DNA of 5,300 nucleotides, taken from contig CABRZO010000165.1 of NCBI GenBank assembly GCA_902475455.1, positions 1-5,300 on the forward strand, given 5' to 3'. Below, one piece after another: positions 1 to 5,161 of this stretch. This DNA comes from an uncultured Eubacteriales bacterium. GTDB lineage: Bacteria > Bacillota > Clostridia > Oscillospirales > Oscillospiraceae. The notes beneath the pieces were generated by a model. The model saw nothing but the letters and a program-made list of their open reading frames with translations. It ran no database searches and had not been told where the DNA came from. How positions within the stretch are numbered: position 1 is the first letter of the stretch; every line of letters begins with the position of its first letter. The position numbers were made by a program, and so were the translations under genes.

Positions 1-327
1 AGCGACGTCATCTACATCCCCACCGATAACACCGCCGCCTCCAACACCGAGGCCATCGCCAACGTGGTGCTGCCCGCCGGCGTCCCCGTCATCGCCGGTG
101 AGGAGGGCATCGCCAAGGGCTGCGGCGTGGCCACCCTGTCCATCAGCTACTATGACCTGGGCTACACCACCGGCGAGATGGCCTATGAGATCCTGGCCAA
201 CGGCGCCGACGTGTCCACCATGCCGGTGGAATTCGCCCCGGAGGTCACCGCCAAGTACAACGCCACCAACTGCGAGACCCTGGGCATCACCCCGCCTGAG
301 GGCTATGTGGCCATTGAGGAAAGCTGA
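1..327 (+). CDS. ABC importer substrate-binding protein, TrpX-like, C-terminal part (5' end outside window)
   Basis: Frame 1 is open from base 1 to a TGA at 325-327, giving the last 108 residues of a longer protein (family members are usually about 320-350 aa); the signal peptide and N-terminal lobe are missing. The fragment starts SDVIYIPTDNTAAS, followed by GVPVIAGEEGIAKG and YYDLGYTTGEMAYEIL, a motif order I associate with the ABC_sub_bind family (COG2984, TrpX-like). In Firmicutes this is a lipid-anchored extracellular protein that captures a small solute and passes it to the permease. The permease and ATPase genes downstream are the expected partners and support the assignment. Some members of the class are assigned to tryptophan or tyrosine uptake from T-box regulation, but the leader is not visible here, so the substrate is unknown. 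An ATG at 64 is internal and not a start. Confidence 0.88.
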   Translation, partial: SDVIYIPTDNTAASNTEAIANVVLPAGVPVIAGEEGIAKGCGVATLSISYYDLGYTTGEMAYEILANGADVSTMPVEFAPEVTAKYNATNCETLGITPPEGYVAIEES

Positions 328-361
328 TTCCGTTCCATCGGAATTTCTTTCGCATCACATC

Positions 362-401
362 AAAACAGCGGAAAAGGGGCTTCCCTTTTCCGCTGTTTTT
401 T
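362..401 (+). terminator. Strong intrinsic terminator after the binding-protein gene
   Basis: A perfect 17-bp inverted repeat (arms 362-378 and 383-399) encloses a 4-nt GCTT loop and ends in a T run (396-401). It starts 34 nt after the binding-protein stop codon and 43 nt before the permease start. The arm is rich in A at its 5' end and T at its 3' end, as in intrinsic terminators. It lies inside the transporter cluster, so it should reduce read-through from the binding-protein gene into the permease and ATPase genes, which fits the usual excess of binding protein over membrane components. The stem alone could also protect the 3' end of the upstream message. Confidence 0.88.
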
Positions 402-409
402 GGTATACT
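401..409 (+). promoter_or_regulatory. Possible extended -10 promoter for the permease-ATPase genes
   Basis: TGG followed by TATACT (404-409) matches an extended -10 element (TGn-TATAAT, 5 of 6 in the hexamer), immediately after the terminator T run. No good -35 is visible because that region lies in the terminator stem, which is tolerable for extended -10 promoters. A transcript would begin near 416, about 28 nt before the permease ATG. The alternative is that the downstream genes rely only on terminator read-through. Confidence 0.35.
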
Positions 410-443
410 TTTGACGATTATAAACTTTTATGGGGGGTCCTTT

Positions 444-1391
444 ATGGAATTCTTATCAGCCCTGCTCAACTCCATGCCGGGCGCGGTCAATCAAGGCCTG
501 ATCTGGGGCATCATGGCCATCGGTGTTTACATCACCTTCCGCATCCTGGACATCGCAGATCTGACGGTGGACGGCTCTCTGTGCACCGGCGGCGCCGTGT
601 GCGTGGTACTCACCCTGAACGGCTGTCCCGTCTGGATCGCTCTGCTGGCGTCCCTGATCGCCGGTATGCTGGCAGGTCTGGTCACCGGCGTGTTTCACAC
701 CTTCTGCGGCATCCCCGCCATTCTGGCGGGCATTCTGACCCAGCTGGCCCTGTACTCCATCAACCTTCGGATCATGGGCTGGGGCACTCAGAACGGCAGC
801 CGCTCCAACCTGCCCATCAGTGTGGACAAGTACGACCTGTTGGTGTCCTCCCGGTATGTGCGGGAGCTGTCTCTCAATAACCCGCTGCTGAAACTGGTGA
901 TCTTCCTGGTGATCATCATCGCGGTGCTCTACTGGTTCTTCGGCACCGAGACCGGCTGCTCTCTCCGGGCCACCGGCGCCAACGGCAACATGGCCCGGGC
1001 CCAGGGCATCAACACCAACTTTGCCAAGGTGCTGGGCCTGATGATCTCCAACGGTCTGGTGGCCCTGTCCGGCGGACTGCTGGCCCAGTATCAGGGCTTC
1101 TCCGACATCAACATGGGCCGGGGCGCCATCGTCATCGGCCTGGCTGCCGTCATCATCGGCGAGGTCATCTTTGAAAAGGTGTTCCGCAACTTCGCCCTGA
1201 AGCTGCTGGCCTGCGTCATCGGCGCCATCATCTACTATATCGTCATCCAGTTCGTGCTGAAGCTGGGCCTGTCCACCGATGACCTGAAGCTGCTCACCGC
1301 CCTGGTGGTCATGTTCTTCCTGGCCATCCCCTACTGGAAGGGCCGGTACTTCAACAAGCCCGGCAAGAAGGGAGCCCAGAGCCATGCTTGA
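444..1391 (+). CDS. ABC importer permease, TrpY-like (COG4120 / BPD_transp_2 type)
   Basis: This 315-aa, strongly hydrophobic protein has about eight predicted membrane segments (roughly residues 13-33, 45-58, 63-83, 87-108, 149-167, 193-213, 225-243 and 252-297). It would form the membrane channel of the importer. The segment IADLTVDGSLCTGGA near residue 37, the cytoplasmic stretch GCSLRATGANGNMARAQGI (171-189) that probably docks the ATPase, and the later GLAAVIIGE and LGLSTDDLKLLTAL are features I associate with this family. The ATG at 444 was chosen because a G-rich ribosome binding site (432-437) sits 6 nt upstream and the protein then starts at a normal position. An in-frame TTG at 411 would add 11 residues encoded across the binding site. 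The 3' end overlaps the ATPase gene by 8 nt, suggesting translational coupling. Substrate specificity cannot be read from this protein. Confidence 0.9.
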   Translation: MEFLSALLNSMPGAVNQGLIWGIMAIGVYITFRILDIADLTVDGSLCTGGAVCVVLTLNGCPVWIALLASLIAGMLAGLVTGVFHTFCGIPAILAGILTQLALYSINLRIMGWGTQNGSRSNLPISVDKYDLLVSSRYVRELSLNNPLLKLVIFLVIIIAVLYWFFGTETGCSLRATGANGNMARAQGINTNFAKVLGLMISNGLVALSGGLLAQYQGFSDINMGRGAIVIGLAAVIIGEVIFEKVFRNFALKLLACVIGAIIYYIVIQFVLKLGLSTDDLKLLTALVVMFFLAIPYWKGRYFNKPGKKGAQSHA

Positions 1392-2178
1392 TATTCAGAA
1401 TATTTTCAAGACCTTTAATCCCGGCACCGTCAATGAGAAGCAGGCGCTGAAGGGGATCAGCCTCCATCTGGACAGCGGCGACTTTGTCACCGTCATCGGC
1501 GGCAACGGCGCCGGCAAGTCCACTATGCTCAACGCCGTGGCCGGCGTCTGGCCGGTGGACAGCGGCAAAATTGTCATTGACGGGGTGGACGTCACTTCCC
1601 TGCCGGAGCACAAGCGGGCCAAGTACATCGGCCGGGTCTTCCAGGATCCCATGACCGGCACCGCCGCCACCATGCAGATTGAAGAAAATCTGGCCCTGGC
1701 CCGGCGCCGGGGCGCCCGGCGCACCCTGCGCAGCGGCATCACCAAAGCCGAGCGGCAGGAGTACCGGGAGCTGCTGAAGATCCTGGACCTGGGCCTGGAG
1801 GACCGGCTCACCAGCAAGGTGGGGCTGCTCTCCGGCGGCCAGCGCCAGGCCCTGACGCTGCTGATGGCCACCCTCCAGAAGCCCAAGGTGCTGCTGCTGG
1901 ACGAGCACACCGCCGCCCTGGACCCCAAGACCGCCGCCAAGGTGCTCTCCACCACCGATCGGATCGTCAACCGAGACCATCTGACCACCATCATGATCAC
2001 CCACAACATGCGGGACGCCATCGCTCACGGCAACCGGCTCATCATGATGAACGAGGGCCAGATCATCCTGGACATCCGGGGTGAAGAAAAATCCCGCCTC
2101 ACCGTGGAGGATCTGCTCCATCAGTTTGAAAAGGTCAGCGGCCAAGAGTTTGCCTCCGACAAGGCCATCCTGGGCTGA
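1384..2178 (+). CDS. ABC importer ATP-binding protein, TrpZ-like (COG1101)
   Basis: This 264-aa protein has every motif of an active ABC ATPase: Walker A GGNGAGKST (39-47), Q-loop FQDP (Q87), signature LSGGQRQ (149-155), Walker B LLLDE (170-174, catalytic E174), D-loop ALD (178-180) and H-loop H207. The Walker B extension reads DEHTAALD rather than the commoner DEPT; I recall this variant as usual in COG1101, so it is not a defect. It should energise solute import by dimerising under the permease. The ATG overlaps the permease stop (ATGCTTGA, 1384-1391). A purine-rich site (GAAGGGAG, 1367-1374) lies 9 nt upstream inside the permease gene, supporting coupled translation. The residues after about 235 form a short C-terminal tail without a recognised regulatory domain. 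Confidence 0.93.
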   Translation: MLDIQNIFKTFNPGTVNEKQALKGISLHLDSGDFVTVIGGNGAGKSTMLNAVAGVWPVDSGKIVIDGVDVTSLPEHKRAKYIGRVFQDPMTGTAATMQIEENLALARRRGARRTLRSGITKAERQEYRELLKILDLGLEDRLTSKVGLLSGGQRQALTLLMATLQKPKVLLLDEHTAALDPKTAAKVLSTTDRIVNRDHLTTIMITHNMRDAIAHGNRLIMMNEGQIILDIRGEEKSRLTVEDLLHQFEKVSGQEFASDKAILG

Positions 2179-2196
2179 CCCATTCCAATCCAATAC

Positions 2197-2235
2197 AGCG
2201 CCCCGGCAAACCCATCTGGTTCGCCGGGGCGCTTT
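2197..2235 (+). terminator. Intrinsic terminator of the transporter genes
   Basis: An 11-bp GC-rich inverted repeat (2197-2207 with 2223-2233) continues after one A-C mismatch into a further 4-bp AACC/GGTT stem around a CATCT loop. The right arm ends in TTT (2233-2235), a short U run, so termination may be moderate. It begins 18 nt after the ATPase stop and ends 4 nt before the stop codon of the convergent RHH gene. No T run follows the hairpin on the - strand, so it appears to serve the + strand. Confidence 0.75.
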
Positions 2236-2239
2236 GGCG

Positions 2240-2431
2240 TTATTCAGGCAATGTCTGCTTTTGGGGGCACTGAATGGCGCCATGCTCCGCCTCAAAGTCC
2301 GCAATGCGGCGCTTGATCATCTGCTCCAGCTCCCGATTCTTGGTGCGGCCCTCGTACTCGGCAATATAGCCCAACTTGTCCAGCAGCTCCGGGGCCACCC
2401 GCAGGGTATAGCGGCTCTTGTCATCCCTCAT
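2240..2431 (-). CDS. Small ribbon-helix-helix DNA-binding protein, Arc/CopG type
   Basis: This 63-aa protein reads MRDDKSRYTLRV, then helix PELLDKLGYIAEYEG (14-28), then RTKNRELEQMIKRRIADFE (29-47). That is the strand-helix-turn-helix layout of the Arc/CopG superfamily, in which two subunits pair their N-terminal strands (here about residues 6-12) and insert them into the major groove. Length is normal for a bare RHH repressor. The ATG at 2431 was chosen because GGGAGGG (2441-2447 on the + strand numbering) lies 9 nt upstream and the RHH fold starts directly. An upstream in-frame ATG at 2518 would add 29 residues encoded by AT-rich promoter DNA. The gene is divergent from the small gene at 2537 and convergent with the transporter genes. 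No toxin-like partner is recognised, so an autoregulator or repressor of the neighbour is an inference. Confidence 0.82.
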   Translation of the reverse strand: MRDDKSRYTLRVAPELLDKLGYIAEYEGRTKNRELEQMIKRRIADFEAEHGAIQCPQKQTLPE

Positions 2432-2458
2432 TCGTCTCAGCCCTCCCATGACGAAGTA

Positions 2459-2487
2459 TTGACAAAATTTTAGCGTCATTTTAAAAT
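2459..2487 (+). promoter_or_regulatory. Sigma-A type promoter for the small + strand gene
   Basis: A perfect -35 TTGACA (2459-2464) is followed by a 17-bp spacer and a -10 TAAAAT (2482-2487, 5 of 6). Transcription would start near 2494, about 43 nt before the ATG at 2537. The -10 lies in a 10-bp palindrome ATTTTAAAAT (2478-2487) that offers the same TAAAAT on the - strand, so a weaker divergent promoter for the RHH gene may overlap it; its -35 is poor. Confidence 0.75.
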
Positions 2488-2516
2488 AGTATGGTAAATT
2501 GACGCATTTTTGACGC
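2473..2516. promoter_or_regulatory. Candidate operator: TGACGC/GCGTCA hexamers over the divergent promoter
   Basis: TGACGC occurs at 2500-2505 and 2511-2516, exactly 11 bp apart (about one helical turn), within longer TTGACGCAT repeats. Its inverse GCGTCA lies at 2473-2478 inside the promoter spacer. A near copy, TGACGA, is at 2449-2454. The sites bracket the -10 and predicted start of the + promoter. RHH repressors commonly bind short repeated sites spaced about one turn apart, and an RHH gene is adjacent, so autoregulation is a reasonable inference. Confidence 0.5.
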
Positions 2517-2536
2517 ATACACCCGGAGGGAATTCT

Positions 2537-2731
2537 ATGGAGGACTATAAAAAACCATATCTGATCCTGTGGACCAGCTGCACCGCCGCTGTGTCGGCTC
2601 TAGAGCGGCAGAACTTTGGTCTGGCCAAGGAGATCTTGCTCCGGGCCCAGCAGGAGGCGGAGGAGGCCTATCTGGCGGGCAGCCGGTGTGTGCCTCCCTC
2701 CGGGGCAGCCGGACCTCAGAGGGAGTACTGA
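2537..2731 (+). CDS. Small protein of unknown function (64 aa, helical)
   Basis: The protein begins MEDYKKPYLILWTSCTAAV and continues ALERQNFGLAKEILLRAQQEAEEAYL, a predicted amphipathic helix rich in E, A and Q, then a short Gly/Pro-containing tail. I have an impression of similar small hypothetical proteins in Clostridia with the same DYK...LILRAQQEAEEAYL pattern, but I know no function. It has no signal peptide or clear membrane segment. A strong ribosome binding site (GGAGGG, 2525-2530) sits 6 nt before the ATG and a near-consensus promoter lies upstream, so it is very likely translated. An in-frame ATG at 2510 would place the binding site inside the gene and is less likely. It is divergent from the RHH gene and shares its control region, so it may be the RHH protein's target. 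Confidence 0.72.
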   Translation: MEDYKKPYLILWTSCTAAVSALERQNFGLAKEILLRAQQEAEEAYLAGSRCVPPSGAAGPQREY

Positions 2732-2790
2732 GCCCTTACTTGCCCCAGAAAAGCGGTTTGGATCACCTGCCCCTATTCTGCCCCAAACGC

Positions 2791-2823
2791 AAAAACCCCG
2801 TTCAGTCTGAAACTGAACGGGGT
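2791..2823 (-). terminator. Intrinsic terminator of typA
   Basis: A perfect 12-bp stem (2795-2806 with 2812-2823) surrounds a 5-nt loop. On the - strand it ends in a run of five T (AAAAA at 2791-2795 on the + strand), 15 nt beyond the typA stop. On the + strand the hairpin is followed by only a broken T stretch, so it may act weakly for the convergent small gene as well. Confidence 0.87.
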
Positions 2824-2837
2824 CTTGTCAATGGAGT

Positions 2838-4664
2838 TTATTTTCTGTGGATGCTCTTCATCCGCTGCTCCAGATTCAGGATGCGCTTGCGGATCCGAAG
2901 ATTGTCCGGGGTGACCTCCAGCAGCTCGTCGTCGTCCAGGAACTCCAGGCACTGCTCCAGGCTCATCTGCTTGGGGGGAATCAGCCGCAGGGCGTCGTCG
3001 CTGCCGGCGGCCCGGGTGTTGGTCAGCTGCTTGCGTTTGCAGGCGTTGATGGCAATATCCTCCCGCTTGGGGGTCTGGCCGATGACCATGCCTTCGTACA
3101 CCGGCACACCGGCGCCGATGAACAGGGTGCCCCGGCTCTGGGCGTTATAGAGGCCGTAGGTGATGGACTCGCCGGTCTCGCTGGCCACCAAAGCGCCCAC
3201 GTTGCGGCGGTTCAGCTCACCCCGATAGGGGGCGTAGGAATCAAAGACGGAGGCCATGATGCCCTCGCCCTTGGTGTCGGTCAAGAACTCGTTGCGGTAG
3301 CCGAACAGGCCCCGGGAGGGTACCAGGAAGGTCAGCTTGACCCGGTTGGTGCCAATGGGCGTCATGTCCAGGAAGTCGCCCTTCCGGGCTCCCATCTTCT
3401 CGATGACGGCGCCGGAGCAGTCGCTGGGCACGTCCACCACCAGCCGCTCCATGGGCTCGCACTTCTTGCCGTCGATCTCCTTGTAGAGCACACGAGGGGG
3501 GGACACCTGGAACTCATAGCCCTCCCGGCGCATGGTCTCAATCAGAATGGACAGGTGCATTTCGCCTCGGCCCGCCACGTTGAGGGCGTCGGTGGAATTC
3601 TCCAGCTCGGTGACCCGCAGGGACACGTCCTTCAGGGTCTCCCGCATGAGCCGGTCCCGGATCTGGCGGGAGGTGACGAACTTGCCCTCCCGGCCGGCGA
3701 AGGGGGAGTCATTGACGGAGAAGGTCATCTCCATGGTGGGGGCGCTGATCTTGACAAACTCCAGGGGCTCCACAGCGGCGGGAGCGCAGATGGTGTCGCC
3801 GATGGTGATGTCGCCGATGCCGGACATGGCAATGATGTTGCCGGCGGTCACCTCGGTAACGGGCACCCGGTTCAGGCCGTCAAACTCATAGATGGCGGTG
3901 GCCTTGGCCTTCTTGCTCACCTGGTCCGGGTCGTGGTAGTTGCACACCACGATCTCCTGGTTCTGCTTCAGGCTGCCCCGCTCGATGCGGCCGATGGCGA
4001 TGCGGCCCACGAACTCGTTGTAGTCAATGGAGGACACCAGCATCTGGAAGGGAGCCTCCTCGTCCACCTCCGGGGCGGGGATATAGTTCAGAATGGTCTC
4101 AAACAGGGGCTTCAAGTCGCCGCCGATCTCCTCGGGATTGTAGCCGCAGATGCCGTCCCGGGCAGAGCAGAACAGCATGGGAGAATCCAGCTGGTCATCG
4201 GTGGCGTTCAGGTCGATGAGCAGCTCCAGCACCTCGTCGATGACCTCGTAAATCCGCTGGTCGGGGCGGTCGATCTTGTTGACCACCACGATGACCCGAT
4301 GGCCCAGCTCCAGGGCCCGGGAGAGCACAAAGCGGGTCTGGGGCATGGGGCCCTCGGCGGCGTCCACCAGCAGGATGACGCCGTTGACCATCTTCAGGAT
4401 GCGCTCCACCTCGCCGCCGAAGTCGGCATGGCCCGGGGTGTCCACAATGTTGATCTTGGTATCCCCATAGGTGACGGCGGTGTTCTTGGCCATGATAGTG
4501 ATGCCCCGCTCCCGCTCCAGGTCGTTGGAGTCCATGACCCGGTCCACCACTTCCTGGTTTTCCCGATAGACACCGCTCTGTTTCAGCATGGCGTCCACAA
4601 GGGTGGTTTTGCCATGGTCGACGTGGGCAATGATGGCCACGTTTCTCAGCTTCTCTTGAATCAT
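2838..4664 (-). CDS. typA: Translational GTPase TypA/BipA
   Basis: This 608-aa protein is full length for TypA/BipA (about 605-615 aa). The G domain shows G1 AHVDHGKTT (13-21), G2 RGITI (53-57), G3 DTPGH (75-79), G4 NKID (129-132) and G5 SAR (167-169). An EF-Tu-like domain 2 follows (about 205-290, with EFVGRIAIGRIERG), then EF-G-like domains (about 300-480) and the TypA-specific C-terminal domain, with SRGLFGYRNEF, TNTRAAGSD and a basic RIRKRIL tail. TypA binds ribosomes like EF-G and EF4 and is linked to ribosome assembly and growth at low temperature or under stress. The ATG at 4664 was chosen because GAGGAGG (4677-4683) lies 12 nt upstream; an in-frame TTG at 4685 overlaps that site. The gene stands alone, with its own promoter and terminator. 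Nothing suggests loss of function. Confidence 0.97.
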   Translation of the reverse strand: MIQEKLRNVAIIAHVDHGKTTLVDAMLKQSGVYRENQEVVDRVMDSNDLERERGITIMAKNTAVTYGDTKINIVDTPGHADFGGEVERILKMVNGVILLVDAAEGPMPQTRFVLSRALELGHRVIVVVNKIDRPDQRIYEVIDEVLELLIDLNATDDQLDSPMLFCSARDGICGYNPEEIGGDLKPLFETILNYIPAPEVDEEAPFQMLVSSIDYNEFVGRIAIGRIERGSLKQNQEIVVCNYHDPDQVSKKAKATAIYEFDGLNRVPVTEVTAGNIIAMSGIGDITIGDTICAPAAVEPLEFVKISAPTMEMTFSVNDSPFAGREGKFVTSRQIRDRLMRETLKDVSLRVTELENSTDALNVAGRGEMHLSILIETMRREGYEFQVSPPRVLYKEIDGKKCEPMERLVVDVPSDCSGAVIEKMGARKGDFLDMTPIGTNRVKLTFLVPSRGLFGYRNEFLTDTKGEGIMASVFDSYAPYRGELNRRNVGALVASETGESITYGLYNAQSRGTLFIGAGVPVYEGMVIGQTPKREDIAINACKRKQLTNTRAAGSDDALRLIPPKQMSLEQCLEFLDDDELLEVTPDNLRIRKRILNLEQRMKSIHRK

Positions 4665-4685
4665 ACGGAACAAATTCCTCCTCAA

Positions 4686-4705
4686 GGGGGCTCATACTCA
4701 CCCCC
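4686..4705 (-). promoter_or_regulatory. GC hairpin just upstream of the typA ribosome binding site
   Basis: GGGGG (4686-4690) and CCCCC (4701-4705) form a 5-bp all-GC stem with a 10-nt loop in the typA leader. It ends 2 nt before the GAGGAGG binding site. It could modulate ribosome access, but alternative pairings were not computed. Confidence 0.35.
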
Positions 4706-4790
4706 GCTATCTAACCAGTGAGACAGAGTGTTTCAGTCCCCAGATCTCAGGGATACCAAAACAGTACATGTCCCAAAACACAATAGAAGA

Positions 4791-4805
4791 GCCGCATTTT
4801 GCGGC
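4791..4805 (-). other. Stem-loop at the predicted 5' end of the typA mRNA
   Basis: GCCGC (4791-4795) pairs with GCGGC (4801-4805) around a 5-nt loop. The predicted typA start is near 4806, so the message would begin almost directly with this hairpin, an arrangement known to stabilise some bacterial mRNAs. On the + strand the same hairpin is followed by ATTTTT (4806-4811) and could pass for a weak terminator, but no + strand gene leads into it. Confidence 0.45.
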
Positions 4806-4812
4806 ATTTTTC

Positions 4813-4841
4813 ATTATATCCCGATTTTCTATCGATGGCAA
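4813..4841 (-). promoter_or_regulatory. Sigma-A type promoter for typA
   Basis: On the - strand, -35 TTGCCA (4836-4841, 5 of 6) is followed by a 17-bp spacer and a consensus -10 TATAAT (4813-4818). Transcription would start near 4806, giving a leader of about 140 nt before the ATG at 4664. Its -35 lies 18 bp from that of the divergent + promoter at 4860. Confidence 0.75.
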
Positions 4842-4859
4842 CCACGTTTAATGCCTGCG

Positions 4860-4888
4860 TTGACAAAATCGGCATCTTCGGTTAAAAT
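4860..4888 (+). promoter_or_regulatory. Sigma-A type promoter leading into the non-coding and tRNA region
   Basis: A perfect -35 TTGACA (4860-4865), a 17-bp spacer and -10 TAAAAT (4883-4888) form a strong + strand promoter with a predicted start near 4895. The start falls on the 10-bp palindrome CCGTATACGG (4894-4903). No convincing protein gene follows, so it probably drives a structured RNA, the tRNA region, or formerly a tRNA gene. Confidence 0.65.
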
Positions 4889-4894
4889 ACCTTC

Positions 4895-5121
4895 CGTATA
4901 CGGGTGCGTTTTGGGCATTTGCGCAAATTCCCGCCCATGGATCTGGAAATAGTGCCATTTCCCCTCTGTCTCCTCCATAGTCCCACGGGGCCGTCATCAA
5001 CCGGATGGCCGGGGAGCTTTTCCGCTCATGCCGCTGAAACTCAGATGATAGAACGGCCGCCTCCTAACATTTGGCGGGTTCTCGACCGCCGGGGTCACAG
5101 AAACGAATAAAAATTGCATAT
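4895..5121 (+). other. Structured non-coding stretch, candidate ncRNA or decayed tRNA leader
   Basis: No ORF here has a believable start, binding site or composition. Several inverted repeats are visible: GGG/CCC around the palindrome ATTTGCGCAAAT (4913-4932), GGAAAT/ATTTCC with a 6-nt loop (4944-4961), a 7-bp stem with one G-U pair closed by GGCC at each end (4989-5010), and GAAC-GG-CCGCC pairing with GGCGGGTTC (5051-5081). The GGCGG at 5073-5077 can also pair with CCGCC at 5086-5090, so two alternative folds are possible. I cannot match it to 6S RNA, tmRNA, SRP RNA, RNase P RNA or a known riboswitch. Part of it (5039-5068) is tRNA-derived. Transcription is inferred only from the upstream promoter. 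Confidence 0.3.
5039..5068 (+). pseudogene. Decayed tRNA-Arg(CCU)-like fragment (D arm to anticodon loop)
   Basis: Bases 5040-5067 align with 5247-5273 of the downstream tRNA-Arg, from CTCAG through CCGCCTCCTAA, with only three substitutions and a one-base indel. The D stem is broken (ACTC facing GAAC) and the D loop has lost its GG pair. The anticodon stem's 3' strand is missing: CATTT follows the loop. A T-arm-like piece (GGCGG, GTTCTCGA, CCGCC, 5073-5090) and GGGGTCACAG (5091-5100) further on may be the degenerate 3' part, but no matching acceptor strand lies upstream. It is unlikely to yield a working tRNA. Confidence 0.5.
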
Positions 5122-5161
5122 GCGCCAGTAGCTCAGCTGGACAGAGCACCGCCCTCCTAAG
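5122..5161 (+). pseudogene. 5' half of a tRNA-Arg(CCU) gene, truncated after the anticodon loop
   Basis: Acceptor strand GCGCCAG (5122-5128), TA, D arm GCTC-AGCTGGACA-GAGC (5131-5147), anticodon stem CCGCC (5149-5153) and loop CTCCTAA (5154-5160, anticodon CCT at 5156-5158) are all normal. The next bases should be GGCGG to close the stem, but after G5161 the sequence is AAAGTG, and no T arm or 3' acceptor strand follows. This acceptor sequence differs from that of the intact tRNA at 5235, so it is a different tRNA-Arg(CCU) gene, not a simple partial duplication. The clean break beside the anticodon loop, a favoured crossover position of integrases, suggests an integration or deletion junction. 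Confidence 0.75.

Noticed and set aside
456..2304. Long - strand frames opposite the permease and ATPase genes
   Set aside because: Their repetitive Gln/Gly/Asp/His-rich translations show no domain and lie opposite well-supported genes, so they are shadows of GC-rich coding DNA.
4664..4685. TTG at 4685 as the typA start
   Set aside because: It overlaps the GAGGAGG binding site; the ATG at 4664 gives the usual TypA N-terminus and length.
2847..4721. A 624-codon open frame on the + strand opposite typA
   Set aside because: It is antisense to a clearly real TypA protein. Its His/Gly/Val/Leu-rich translation is the usual artefact of GC-rich codon use on the opposite strand, and it has no ribosome binding site.
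4728..5110. Two short + strand frames in the typA-tRNA spacer (74 and 68 aa)
   Set aside because: Neither has a ribosome binding site, a recognisable motif or coding-like composition. One crosses the typA promoter and the other the hairpin-rich stretch.
4895..5121. T-box or 6S RNA in the non-coding stretch
   Set aside because: No T-box consensus (AGGGTGGNACCGCG type) is present, and I could not build the long closing stem with central bubble typical of 6S RNA.
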